Positions 1-9,269 of a stretch of DNA of 63,952 nucleotides are shown here, one piece after another (position 1 is the stretch's first letter; each line of letters begins with the position of its first letter). The notes beneath the pieces are model-generated. The model was not told the origin of the DNA. It was given only the letters and a program-made list of their open reading frames with translations, and ran no database searches. This stretch comes from Fischerella muscicola SAG 1427-1 = PCC 73103 (GTDB taxonomy: Bacteria > Cyanobacteriota > Cyanobacteriia > Cyanobacteriales > Nostocaceae), in NCBI RefSeq assembly GCF_000317245.1, contig NZ_AJLJ01000112.1, forward strand, positions 1-63,952, read 5' to 3'. The position numbers and the translations under genes are program-made.

Positions 1-304
1 TATATAATTGATTTTTGTTAGCGTAGCCTGTGCTTTGCGCTTAAAAAACTCAGTACATTTCTTGTTCCCTATTTGCTGTTCCCCGTTCTCTGTCTTCACA
101 AGTCAGTTCATAAACCAAACTGGATTACCATATCTTCGCTATAAAAGAGAAATTTTTCCAGGGAGATGCATGGGAGAGAAGTGTCAAAAGTATAAGATGA
201 ATTTATTACTGAGATACCCTTGATAATCATTAGAACACAATCAAAATTGCACTCATCAATAACTGTGAACTGCCCCACTGTCTCTCCACAAATATCAGAA
301 AAAC

Positions 305-332
305 CAAACCTGTGAAGGTAGGTTTGTTTTTT
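305..332 (+). terminator. Rho-independent terminator-like hairpin
   Basis: A 7-bp stem (CAAACCT pairing with AGGTTTG, loop of 8) is followed directly by a run of T on the plus strand. It looks like the end of a plus-strand transcript, yet no convincing gene lies between it and the left window edge. The transcript may come from outside the window or be a small RNA. Confidence 0.5.
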
Positions 333-1593
333 CTATAGCGGCAAAATTATTCCTCTCTGAAGAAACACAAGAACAGGTAAGGAAGGAGGTGGTGGATGTT
401 TCTTCTATTCATAACAAAGGCACAAAGACAATTTCGTGGAACGCTCTTAAAAAACACGGGTGTATGATTATTGCAAGGATGATTACATTACATCCTACCT
501 AAGTTAGATATTAAATAAATAATATAATCTTTTTTGCTTGATATCTGCTGCTGAATACATTTATTACTTCTGCCAGATACCTTAATCTGCGAAGCCTGCT
601 TTTCTCAATATATAAAGGTTCTATCATATAATTGTCATTGAACTCTGACATAACCATAACATTACCGAATAAATAAGTTAAAAAATTAACTCAGTATTTT
701 AAGTATATATGTTTCATTATTTATAACAAATTGAAATAGAATTCATACCCAGATATTCAATATATAGTAGTCATAAGCTAGTTTTTAATAAAATTAGTGA
801 AAACTATTATTAATCTCCTGAAGGAAATTAACAAAAACCATTTTAACCTAAAAGTATAAATAAACACAATGTATCTTTTGAATACAACAAAAATACACAA
901 TTTAGTATTATTACGGTTCTGTTTATCACAGAAATATTGAAAAAATTGTCTTGTTAAATGTATGCTGTTAAAAGCAGGTTATAATGCTGGGTATTCATCA
1001 CAGGTTGAAATAAATTTGATTTATCGATTAATGTCGCGCTGAAAATGTGGGAAATATACTTGTACTATGTTTTGAGGGCAAAAAATGAATAAAGCGTTTA
1101 AAGATTACGCAACAACTTCCCCAAAATAATGTTTCCTACGACAATTTTGACCAAGTTTTGATTCCGAGACATTTAATTGACAAAATATTGATTATCTTAA
1201 CCTATCACTGATAGCTTTAACCTGTGATTGTTTTGACAGAAAAATTTTTAACAGAGTAACTTTGAGGAAAAAATTGCCATTAAGTCTAAACGTATAAATC
1301 AAGCGAACGTATAGTTAACTGGCAATTTACGATAGTAGATGCACAGTTTCAACTCAAGTGACTTTGTTCAACAATGATTAATTGATAGCCCAGCAAATTC
1401 AGCAATGTCTTTTTCTACCAAGCAATTATAAGTCGGCCGTACTTACCATAGAGGTCATACATTGACCCAAAATAGTATCAGACTCTCTAATATTTGTTGC
1501 AATCTCATTCAATAAGTTCAGAGATGGTAAAGCATGTAAATCTCACTAGAACCAATTATTTTCTGAAAATAAAATATTAGGAATGGTGTACAG
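333..1593. other. Long gene-free AT-rich stretch
   Basis: About 1.26 kb with no reading frame that resembles a protein, no repeat array and no recognisable RNA gene. It is very AT-rich and broken by stops in all frames. It leads into the response regulator gene on its right and may hold that gene's upstream control region or an old, decayed insertion. Confidence 0.5.
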
Positions 1594-2298
1594 ATGTACA
1601 ATAAAATTCGAGTATTACTTGCTGACGAACCTTCATTAATAGGAGTAGGTATTCGTACTACTCTAAGTGTAGAAAAAAATTTAATTGTAGTAGGTGAGGC
1701 AAATAGTACTCAGAAAATTAGAAAATTGTATCAAAATCTTCAACCAGATTTAATAATAATGGATTTAGATTTACCTCAATTCAAGTTGCCTGATTCAATA
1801 GCTTTTTTACATAAAAATTGTCCGAAATTAAAAATATTAGGAATTATGAGTAATAACAAAGTAAACCTCTCTACTTTAAAAAGAAATGGCATAGCAGGCT
1901 GTGTACTAAAATCTGAAGAACCACAAATATTAGTGAATGCTAGTCTAACAGTAGCGAAAGGGAAAACATGTTTTAGTAAAACTTTTGTAGAAGATTATGT
2001 TCAATGTAATAAAGGTGAATGTAATCAAGCTGAAAAAGCTAATCTGACACAGCGAGAGCAACAAATTCTTAGGATGATAGCACAAGGTTTGGATAATGCT
2101 TGTATTGCTAATGAACTAAGTTTGGGTCATCAAACAATACGCAATTATATTAGCCAAATTTATGCGAAATTAGGACTGAGTTCGCGAACTGAGGCCGTTC
2201 TATGGGCAATAAAAAATGAAGTTTTACAAAATAACCATGATGTGTTAGCTAGAATGCAATTTAAATCACGTGGTTGTCAAGAATTAGCAAGTAAATAA
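1594..2298 (+). CDS. NarL/FixJ-type response regulator
   Basis: Two-component response regulator, 234 residues. The N-terminal receiver domain (about 1-125) has the acidic pair D11-E12, the phospho-acceptor D57 in the stretch IIMDLDLP, and a conserved lysine in GCVLKSEEP. The C-terminal LuxR helix-turn-helix (about 150-215) begins LTQREQQILRMIAQG and contains the usual second helix region IANELSLGHQTIRNYISQIY. Such proteins bind DNA after phosphorylation by a histidine kinase. No kinase is adjacent, so its partner is unknown; the nearest NarL-type kinases in the window are over 30 kb away. The gene is AT-rich compared with the rest of the window. The family is clear, the target genes are not. 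Confidence 0.85.
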   Translation: MYNKIRVLLADEPSLIGVGIRTTLSVEKNLIVVGEANSTQKIRKLYQNLQPDLIIMDLDLPQFKLPDSIAFLHKNCPKLKILGIMSNNKVNLSTLKRNGIAGCVLKSEEPQILVNASLTVAKGKTCFSKTFVEDYVQCNKGECNQAEKANLTQREQQILRMIAQGLDNACIANELSLGHQTIRNYISQIYAKLGLSSRTEAVLWAIKNEVLQNNHDVLARMQFKSRGCQELASK

Positions 2299-2306
2299 AA
2301 TTAATA

Positions 2307-2341
2307 TGATCTGACAGCGAACGACATTTTTTGTCAGATCA
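2307..2341. terminator. Perfect hairpin between convergent genes
   Basis: A perfect 10-bp inverted repeat (TGATCTGACA ... TGTCAGATCA, 15-nt loop containing a T run) lies in the 51-bp gap between the response regulator and the convergent LuxR/GAF gene. It probably serves both strands as a terminator. Confidence 0.65.
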
Positions 2342-2349
2342 CGTTAAAA

Positions 2350-3114
2350 TTAATTGGCGTTGCTAAATTGGAAGCAAGAAAGCTTTGCAACCATCTCAGC
2401 ACGAGATGAAACTTCGAGTTTACGAAACATACGTTTTAGAGCTTGCTTGACAGAATTTTCTTGAATTCCGAGGGCTGCACCAATTTCAGCATTTGTGAAT
2501 CCCCGTGCTACGAGTTCAGAAATTTCTACTTCACGTGGAGTTAAAGGTTTAATATCAAATAAATTTAATCTCGTTTGTTCAAATGGCTTTACGGAAATGG
2601 AAGTAGTTTGTGAGCGTACTGTTGTAACCCAAGTGGATAGATGTAGACAAAGTGCACTTAAATCTGATAAATCTTGTGTATTAAATGCAGGCATTCCCTG
2701 CTCACGGGTTAAGGCTACTATACCCACTAATTGTCCATTGCTTACAATCGGTCCCGCCATGACGTGCCAGTGGTCAGTACGGGGACAAATCAGCCTCCAT
2801 GTTTTGGGTGACACTACTAATCCTTCGTGAACAGGGGCATGACGTTCCACTAAGTAGCATAAGACTGGATTGTGCTTAGTAGATAATCCCAGTTGCAGCG
2901 CTTTTTGAAAATTGCTTTTTTGAAAACTAGCATAGGCAGAGGGGAGCTGATTAAAAAAAAGCAATTTCCACCTTTTAGCAGTGAAGTATTCACCCACCTC
3001 CGTAGAAATTTGTGATCTTAGCTGCTGTTCATCTTTAGCTTTAACAATTATCTGGAATAGAGATTGTAACGATTTTGTCATCATCGCTTCGTTTGATACT
3101 TCGTACCTGATCAA
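2350..3114 (-). CDS. GAF-like/LuxR transcriptional regulator
   Basis: A 254-residue regulator. Residues about 10-170 look like a GAF-type ligand-sensing domain (the region around CPRTDHWHVMAGPIVSNGQLVGIVAL is GAF-like). Residues about 190-250 form a LuxR-type helix-turn-helix starting LTPREVEISELVARG. There is no receiver domain, so it is expected to respond to a bound ligand or partner rather than to phosphorylation. It is transcribed towards the response regulator and away from the IS1 remnant. The last codons overlap a sequence resembling the end of the IS1-type element (GGCGTTGC...), which may be chance. The exact ligand and targets cannot be read from the sequence. Confidence 0.75.
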   Translation of the reverse strand: MIRYEVSNEAMMTKSLQSLFQIIVKAKDEQQLRSQISTEVGEYFTAKRWKLLFFNQLPSAYASFQKSNFQKALQLGLSTKHNPVLCYLVERHAPVHEGLVVSPKTWRLICPRTDHWHVMAGPIVSNGQLVGIVALTREQGMPAFNTQDLSDLSALCLHLSTWVTTVRSQTTSISVKPFEQTRLNLFDIKPLTPREVEISELVARGFTNAEIGAALGIQENSVKQALKRMFRKLEVSSRAEMVAKLSCFQFSNAN

Positions 3115-3235
3115 GAACTAGGCAGAACCAAATTGTCCATTTTATTCTAGCTTTATCACTATCTTTGGAGGGCTTCAGAGTGCCAGAAATAAAAGTTAGA
3201 GTCTGATTATTATTTCAAAAAAATTACGTTTGCTC

Positions 3236-3250
3236 GGCGTTGCATAATTG
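3236..3250 (+). repeat. IS1-type left terminal repeat
   Basis: The 15-mer GGCGTTGCATAATTG lies just upstream of the broken IS1-like transposase and recurs exactly at the left end of the MITE at 32912-33023. This supports it as the terminal inverted repeat of the element. The right end of the IS is not found. Confidence 0.55.
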
Positions 3251-3273
3251 AAGTATGAATTCGAGCGATCGCT

Positions 3274-3560
3274 ATGCAATGTCTAAGGTGTAGATCAACT
3301 CATGTTCGCAAGAATGGCAAAAAAGCAAGTAAACCAAATTACATTTGTGCACAGTGTGGTCGTCAGTTTATAGATTCTTACGATTTGCAAGGTTATTCTG
3401 AAGAAATGAAACATGAGTGTGAGCGAAATGTATGTGAATGGTCTAGGTTTTCGAGCTATAGAATGACTAAAAAATATGCCTCATCCGACCGTAATAACTT
3501 GGGTAAAGAAAACGGGTAAGATGTTAGCCAATTCATCGAAAAGTAATAGACATCTCCAAA
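3274..3560 (+). pseudogene. IS1-family transposase remnant (frameshift, stop, truncation)
   Basis: The first part reads as the zinc-ribbon N-terminus of an IS1-family (InsA-like) transposase: CLRCRSTHVRKNGKK, then ICAQCGRQFID, giving two CxxC pairs. Near base 3420 the frame shifts. The expected continuation is found in another frame as MYVNGLGFRAIE, a TGA stop, then PTVITWVKKTGK, which matches the usual helix-turn-helix region of these transposases. The DDE catalytic part is missing altogether. The element is therefore dead: one frameshift, one stop and a lost 3' half. It lies between the GAF/LuxR gene and the CHAT operon. Confidence 0.75.
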
Positions 3561-3609
3561 ATACTAAGATTCCGAGCTAAAAATTACTGTGGTACACAAC
3601 AGACTTTTG

Positions 3610-3647
3610 ACAACGATAAATTGGCAATTTTGCCAATTTATCGTTGT
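3610..3647. terminator. 18-bp perfect inverted repeat downstream of CHAT gene
   Basis: Arms of 18 bp (ACAACGATAAATTGGCAA and its exact complement) are separated by 2 nt. The hairpin starts 11 bp beyond the CHAT gene's stop codon and probably ends that transcript. No clear T run follows on the minus strand, so it may instead protect the mRNA 3' end. Confidence 0.5.
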
Positions 3648-3658
3648 CCCACAAATTC

Positions 3659-6334
3659 CTACAGCCAATTGCCCACTAAAATAAACGCAGACCAATGATA
3701 GGGACGATTGTAATCTCTGTTCGAGGATTCTTTCAAAAATGCAAGTTGAGTATTTCTTAAAGCCTCTGATTTTGTTATTTGGCCATGGTTAAGTTTTTGG
3801 TAAAACTTAATCATAAATTCGGCAGTAGAAGCATCGTTAATTTGCCATAAGCTAGCTAGAGTAGTACGGGCACTAGCTCGAATCGCTACCCCCGCTAGCC
3901 CCAAAGCGGCTCGTTTGTCCCCAATTGCTGTTTCACAAGCACTAAGGACTAGTAATTCGATAGGATTAGTACCTCTTTGGAAATTAAAACGCAGCAAGTC
4001 ATCTAAATCTTTTACCTTAATGCGTTCGTTCCAGTCAAGAATATATGTTTGTTCGGGGTTATAACTAAATTTACCATGAGTTGCCAAGTGAACAATATTA
4101 AAGGGTGTTCTATTAATCTTAGCCTGAACATTTTTCTTGATAAATTCCTGATTTTCTAGCGTCTGATTGCGTTGAATATTCTTTTTAATTCCTCTTAATT
4201 CTACTGCTACATTATCAATCGCTCCTAATCCTTCTTTTTTAAAGCTGGGAGCATTAGTTGCTCCGGCAATTAAGACACTGAGTGCTTCCCTCTGTAGTGG
4301 TTTGGGTTCAAGTAGCTGCAAAGTAGGAGTTACGCTAATAGCATACCTTTCTACCAAATACCTGTGTCCATCATGTAAAACTGCCATTGGTAGATTCCGT
4401 AATGAACCATCGAGAACAAATACTAAGGTTTTAATCTGGCTTTGCTCTCGCGCTGTTGTACTTTCAAGTTCATCTGCAAAAGGTTTAATCAACCAGTCAT
4501 ATAGCTGTTTTGCTTCTGTTTTTAGTTGCTTTAAGCTGGTGCTGCGTCGCTTGAGGGAGTTTTGCAGTTGTGTGACTGCTGCATCAACTTGAGTTTCAGA
4601 AATATTGGCATGGGCATAGTGACGTAAATTATCCAAGCCTGGTAATTTCAGAATTACTTCTAAACGGTTTGGCAGGATAATTGGGTAAATAACGGCTGCA
4701 TGGGGGTCTAATTGGTCAATATTTACCTGTTTTGGCTTGGTACAGGCTTCACCAAAAAAGTTATCTAATTCTGCTAGTTGTAACGCTTCCATCACCTGAC
4801 GAGCTTGAATGAGACTATCTCGATTTGGTTGTGGCGATCGCAAAATTAAATCAACTAATTGCCGATAGACTGGTTCTGCACTCTCTCGGAAAGAAAACTG
4901 AACTTCTGGATTTAGGGCTACTAAATCGCTGCGTAAATTAGTGAGATTGTCAAAAGCTTGGGTATAATATAAAATAGCCTCTTGATTTGCATTTTCATTG
5001 TGAAATGCCTTTTCTGTTTCTGCTTGAAGCACCCTTCCCATCTGCCACTGCCACTGATAGCTGATATCTGCTGCACTAATTGCCTGTGCCAGAAGTAAGG
5101 CAGACTGAGTAAACCTTTTTGCATTTGACCAGTCTCCTTTTTTTTCGTAAAACGTACCAAGAGTTCCAAGCGCGTAAGATTCTGCGCGTTGGTCTTGTAA
5201 ACTTTGAGCTTGGTCTATAGCTGTTTGCAGTATTTGAATAATTTTTGAACTATTATCTGAACTATTAACTACTCTTTCTATCTTCATCCAACTTTGAGCA
5301 AAATTGACGCGAGCATAAATAGATACCCTACTGCTAAGTAGTTGATTGATTGATGCTTGAATTTGTTCAATTACAGATGAAATAGAGTCCAATTGATTAG
5401 TCTCAATTAATACAGTAAATTGATTGAGTAGTGCCTGAACTGTTGTGGTAGGTAAAGTTGCGATCACACTAGCTTTTTGATACCGTTCTAAAGCTTTTTG
5501 CCTGTATTGCTTGGTGCGTTGTGTATCTTTTAATTCTTCTGCTCGTTTGGCGATCGCTAATTCTGTATTCCCTAAATTGAGTAAAGCTGTGCTTTCTTCT
5601 TGGGGTAAGTGCAATTTTTGGGCAATAGCCAAACTCCGGGTTAAAATTTCTGAGGATTTTTCTAAATCACCATCAAATCGGCGAATATTACCAAGGTTCA
5701 GCAAGCCAGCCAGCTTAAAATTAGAGTCCGGTTGTTGGTAAAACCTTTGCTCTAATTGCGTTAAAAGTTTCTCGGCGCGGCGATAAAGCCCTAAAGCTTG
5801 CAATGCTAAAGCTTGATTCATCTGGCTACCAATGATACTGACGCGATCGCCAGATTGAACATAAAGTTTTTCAGCTTTTTCCCAGCTTAAAAGAGCAGCT
5901 TCTGTTTGCCCCTGTGCCAATTGCCACTGCCCTAAACTATTCAATACTTGGGCATGAATGCGGGTGAACTTTTTATCAGATGGTAATTGATCTAATAGAT
6001 TTAAGCTAGCATCAATTGCTGCCTTTGCTTTCTGCCAATGCCCCAGTTTTTGCTGAACCAAGGACATTAAACTTAATGCTTGAGCTTGGTGAGTTATGTC
6101 TCCTGAAGCTTGATAAATTTGGAGTGCTTGTTGTAAAAGTTGTACAGCTGTGGAAAACTGTCCGGCATCGTAATATTTTTTACTAGTTTGTACTAAGGCC
6201 AAGGCTGACGCAGGTTTACTTTGTTGAATTTGGGTTGGGGGATTTTGGGCAATGACAGGTAATACCACTGGAATAACCAGGCTAAATATTAACCCGAAAA
6301 TCACAAGTAGAATTAACTCCAACAAGCGTTTCAT
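3659..6334 (-). CDS. CHAT domain protein with TPR repeats
   Basis: An 891-residue protein. An N-terminal signal or anchor segment (LILLVIFGLIFSLVIPVVLP, about 6-25) is followed by TPR-like helical repeats (about 45-440) and a C-terminal CHAT domain (caspase HetF associated with TPRs; about 600-891). The catalytic dyad is visible: H753 in HLATHGKFS and C800 in LSACETA. CHAT domains are caspase-superfamily peptidases. The family includes HetF and the CRISPR-linked Csx29 (TPR-CHAT), but its substrates in cyanobacteria are mostly unknown. The start lies 4 bp after the haemagglutinin-like gene's stop, with a GAGGGGG ribosome site inside that gene's end, so the two are cotranslated. It probably acts in the periplasm or at the membrane. 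Confidence 0.88.
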   Translation of the reverse strand: MKRLLELILLVIFGLIFSLVIPVVLPVIAQNPPTQIQQSKPASALALVQTSKKYYDAGQFSTAVQLLQQALQIYQASGDITHQAQALSLMSLVQQKLGHWQKAKAAIDASLNLLDQLPSDKKFTRIHAQVLNSLGQWQLAQGQTEAALLSWEKAEKLYVQSGDRVSIIGSQMNQALALQALGLYRRAEKLLTQLEQRFYQQPDSNFKLAGLLNLGNIRRFDGDLEKSSEILTRSLAIAQKLHLPQEESTALLNLGNTELAIAKRAEELKDTQRTKQYRQKALERYQKASVIATLPTTTVQALLNQFTVLIETNQLDSISSVIEQIQASINQLLSSRVSIYARVNFAQSWMKIERVVNSSDNSSKIIQILQTAIDQAQSLQDQRAESYALGTLGTFYEKKGDWSNAKRFTQSALLLAQAISAADISYQWQWQMGRVLQAETEKAFHNENANQEAILYYTQAFDNLTNLRSDLVALNPEVQFSFRESAEPVYRQLVDLILRSPQPNRDSLIQARQVMEALQLAELDNFFGEACTKPKQVNIDQLDPHAAVIYPIILPNRLEVILKLPGLDNLRHYAHANISETQVDAAVTQLQNSLKRRSTSLKQLKTEAKQLYDWLIKPFADELESTTAREQSQIKTLVFVLDGSLRNLPMAVLHDGHRYLVERYAISVTPTLQLLEPKPLQREALSVLIAGATNAPSFKKEGLGAIDNVAVELRGIKKNIQRNQTLENQEFIKKNVQAKINRTPFNIVHLATHGKFSYNPEQTYILDWNERIKVKDLDDLLRFNFQRGTNPIELLVLSACETAIGDKRAALGLAGVAIRASARTTLASLWQINDASTAEFMIKFYQKLNHGQITKSEALRNTQLAFLKESSNRDYNRPYHWSAFILVGNWL

Positions 6335-6338
6335 TCGG

Positions 6339-9038
6339 TTACCCCCTCAACATCTGACAGTGTTGCGGTTGTAACCAATTATCTTTAGGCGTTACCGTGA
6401 CTGGTTTCGCCGTAAGTATGACATTACCATTTGCGTCTTTTACCCAACCTTGAGCTTCGAGAATTGCTGTAGATTCTGTTTGTTTTTGAGGTGTTGGGTT
6501 ATTAATTGTTGGTGTTGGTTTAGTTTGAGTTTGTGGTGACATCCACCAATCTTCCCAGGTTGTATCTGCACTGAGGACTCCATAGGGAGAAGCAGGTAAG
6601 CCACCTCTACCAGTAACAATAAATTCACTTCCTTGAGATGCAACGCAGAGGTTTTGGTTAATTAATCCAAAAACATCGACAATATTTAGTGGTAATTCTT
6701 GTAATCCTTTACTGGGGTCAATATCAGGTGTGTTGAGATTTAGGTCACCATTTAAGGAAGGGTTGCTTTGAGAGATGGCAGTGATGTCACTTGTTGGTAA
6801 CTGATTGGGGTTTAATTTTATGGGGTCACTTGTTTGCAGCAACCCCTCAAGTTCTTGACGAGTGCGTGGTTTTAGCCCAAATATCCCAGCAGCATTGATA
6901 GTAATCTTGCCACCACTACCGTTAAAAGCATTAGCGGTAATATCATTGTTTTCGTTTGGGGAAGCGACGATAAAGCCTTTCGGTGCATCAATGGTAATAT
7001 TGCCACCATTGCCATCCTGCTGTGCAGTGCCTGCTGTAGAAGAAATTTGACTGTTATGGCGCAGCAGCAATAAATCTTGTAGTTTGAAGCTGATATTACC
7101 ACCAGTATTACTGGCAGTTTCGGCAGAAACGGCGGATTGATTGTCTAGGGTGAGGGAACCTGATTGAATTTCGATATTTCCACCCTTGCCACTGCCTTGG
7201 CTATCTACTGTAATACTTGCGCCATGCCGCAGAATAACTGCCTCACTAGTGACAATATTTACTGTACCTGCATCTCCTTGACTACCACTAACTGTACTAG
7301 AACCAATTCCAGCACCATTAGTTACAGATAGTGATTTTGCGATAATCTCGATGTTTCCCCCCTGACCGATTGCTGGAATTGCCTTACCTTCCCTGAATTC
7401 TCCAACTGAACTAGATGCTGCACTACTGCCAACAATAGATACTCCATCAAAAGAGACGCGATCGCGCACTTCAATCTTGATATTGCCTGCATCCCCTTTT
7501 TCAAAGGTGTTGGCAGTTAATTGAGCGCCATTTTTCACATCCAGCGATCCCGCTTGGACATAAATATCTCCTCCTTGACCTTCACCATTAGTCCCCACTG
7601 CGGTAAAAACTCCAGTAAAGTTGTTGATATCACTTGTATTTACTGCATCGAAGTAAATGCGATCGCGGACTTGAATGATCACATTACCTGCATTTCCCTT
7701 TCCACGGGTATTAGTTTGCAGGCGACCGCCATTGGTCAAAGATAAAGAACCCGCTGTTAGCTTGATGTCTCCGGCATTACCCGTTGCACCCTCTCTAACA
7801 ACGTTGAATATCCCACTAGGAAATCCTTCGCTATCAATGCCATCAAAGGCTACGCGATCGCGAACTTGAACCGTGATATTACTTACATTTCCCTGTCCGT
7901 TGGTATTCGCTACCAATTCAGCACCATCCATCAAAGAAAATGAGCCAGCTTGAATTGTAATGTTGCCACCATTACCAATGGCATTGGAACCAACGATATT
8001 AAAAATAGTACTAAAACCTGATTGCAAAACCGACTCAGCGGTGATATAAATATCACCAGCCTGACTATTCACTGTTCCTAAACCTTGCCTAATCCCAGCC
8101 ACTAGGCGGCTGTCTCCCAAAACCTTAAAGTTTTGGGCATTGATGAAAATACTGCCGCCTTTGTCAGCCGTTGCTACATCTATACGTCCATCGATGATAG
8201 AAACATCAGTTCTTTGTGCATTTTCAGGGAAACTGAGATTCAGATTGTTGCTATCAAAATTCAGTCCTACTGTTCCCGAACTAGCAATTCCTGCCAATTC
8301 TACTCGACCACCTACAGCATTTAATCTGCCTCCGTTGAGAAGTACATCTCCTCCTAGCAGTAGCAAACTCCGACCATCCGGAACCCGCAGACCAAATAGA
8401 CTAGATCCGGCTTGGTCAAATCCTGCTGGTGTGGTTGACCTGTTTTCAATCCTTCCAGGCTGAATTTGATTAAAGAAAAATGCAGAAGGATTGACTGTCA
8501 GTAGTGAGGGAGTCTCAGGAGAGGTTGCACTGAAAAAACCTTGCTCATCAAACTTAATTGCATTCGCTGTACTCGCTACAAATGAACCCCCCAGATCCAA
8601 TCGTGCATTTTGCCCAAAAATTATCCCGTTGGGATTGAGTAAAAACAAATTTGCATTACCATTAACACCCAGCGTCCCTAGAATATCCGAGGGGTCATTA
8701 CCTGTAACTCGACTCAAAATATTATTTATGCCTGAAGGATTGGCAAAATAAAGTCGCTGTCCATCTTTGATATTAAATTCACGAAAACTGTGAAAAAGAT
8801 TACTTCCCCTGATTGCACCGCCATCAATTTGGTCAGCAGCAGCGCCTTTAATATTTACATTGGGGATAATAACTGAACGCTCATTACCTAAAGTCTCATC
8901 GGGGGTAATCTGGGCTAAAGCGCTAGTGTGAGAGAATGCGATCGCCAATCCTCCCAAAAATGAAAATAATCTAGCTAAAATTGATAAAATAAAATCACTA
9001 TATGTGCATACTAAAAGAGTATTGTTGCTGCTTTTCAT
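6339..9038 (-). CDS. Filamentous haemagglutinin-like TpsA exoprotein
   Basis: An 899-residue secreted protein of the two-partner secretion type. After an N-terminal signal-like hydrophobic segment it has a TPS domain (about 40-190): features such as ITPDETLG, FANPSGINNILSRVTG and FLLNPNGIIFGQNA are typical of cyanobacterial TpsA proteins. The middle is a right-handed beta-helix built from imperfect repeats (GGNI.I.A.S.. and DAGNI.I.VRDRVSFDG units). It ends with a short Gln/Pro-rich segment. A GAGGGAAG ribosome site precedes the ATG. Export normally needs an outer-membrane TpsB (FhaC/ShlB) pore, but none is present here. It forms a tight pair with the CHAT gene. Confidence 0.88.
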   Translation of the reverse strand: MKSSNNTLLVCTYSDFILSILARLFSFLGGLAIAFSHTSALAQITPDETLGNERSVIIPNVNIKGAAADQIDGGAIRGSNLFHSFREFNIKDGQRLYFANPSGINNILSRVTGNDPSDILGTLGVNGNANLFLLNPNGIIFGQNARLDLGGSFVASTANAIKFDEQGFFSATSPETPSLLTVNPSAFFFNQIQPGRIENRSTTPAGFDQAGSSLFGLRVPDGRSLLLLGGDVLLNGGRLNAVGGRVELAGIASSGTVGLNFDSNNLNLSFPENAQRTDVSIIDGRIDVATADKGGSIFINAQNFKVLGDSRLVAGIRQGLGTVNSQAGDIYITAESVLQSGFSTIFNIVGSNAIGNGGNITIQAGSFSLMDGAELVANTNGQGNVSNITVQVRDRVAFDGIDSEGFPSGIFNVVREGATGNAGDIKLTAGSLSLTNGGRLQTNTRGKGNAGNVIIQVRDRIYFDAVNTSDINNFTGVFTAVGTNGEGQGGDIYVQAGSLDVKNGAQLTANTFEKGDAGNIKIEVRDRVSFDGVSIVGSSAASSSVGEFREGKAIPAIGQGGNIEIIAKSLSVTNGAGIGSSTVSGSQGDAGTVNIVTSEAVILRHGASITVDSQGSGKGGNIEIQSGSLTLDNQSAVSAETASNTGGNISFKLQDLLLLRHNSQISSTAGTAQQDGNGGNITIDAPKGFIVASPNENNDITANAFNGSGGKITINAAGIFGLKPRTRQELEGLLQTSDPIKLNPNQLPTSDITAISQSNPSLNGDLNLNTPDIDPSKGLQELPLNIVDVFGLINQNLCVASQGSEFIVTGRGGLPASPYGVLSADTTWEDWWMSPQTQTKPTPTINNPTPQKQTESTAILEAQGWVKDANGNVILTAKPVTVTPKDNWLQPQHCQMLRG

Positions 9039-9269
9039 CAGCTTCCCTCAGATTTAACGCCGGAGCAAAGAGTTATGAATTTTCTATAGACATCTGATTT
9101 TTAAAAAGCTTTCAACAAAATTGTATTTGAATAATTTTATTGTGAATATTACATTAGCATTGGCATCTGGAAAATTGTATAATTTGTTTGCAGAATCATA
9201 ATAAAGTAAAAAACAATTAATAGTTCGCAACATTTTAGGTACTTGATTTTTTTTGTTAAATAAATTACC
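9039..9269. other. Intergenic region upstream of the TpsA gene
   Basis: 231 bp of AT-rich sequence between the CHASE2/AAA gene stop and the TpsA start, long enough to hold a separate promoter for the TpsA-CHAT pair. No specific operator or hairpin stands out. Confidence 0.3.

Noticed and set aside
8..223. 71-codon open frame at the left edge
   Set aside because: It starts from TTG and overlaps low-complexity sequence (GTTCCC/TGTTCC-type repeats) with no protein-like pattern.
2354..2371. IS1-type end-like sequence at the 3' end of the GAF/LuxR gene
   Set aside because: It resembles GGCGTTGCATAATTG but is imperfect and in the same orientation as the copy at 3236, so it cannot form an element with it.
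8140..8463. 107-codon plus-strand frame inside the TpsA gene
   Set aside because: It is the complement of a repetitive beta-helix gene with strong homology on the other strand.
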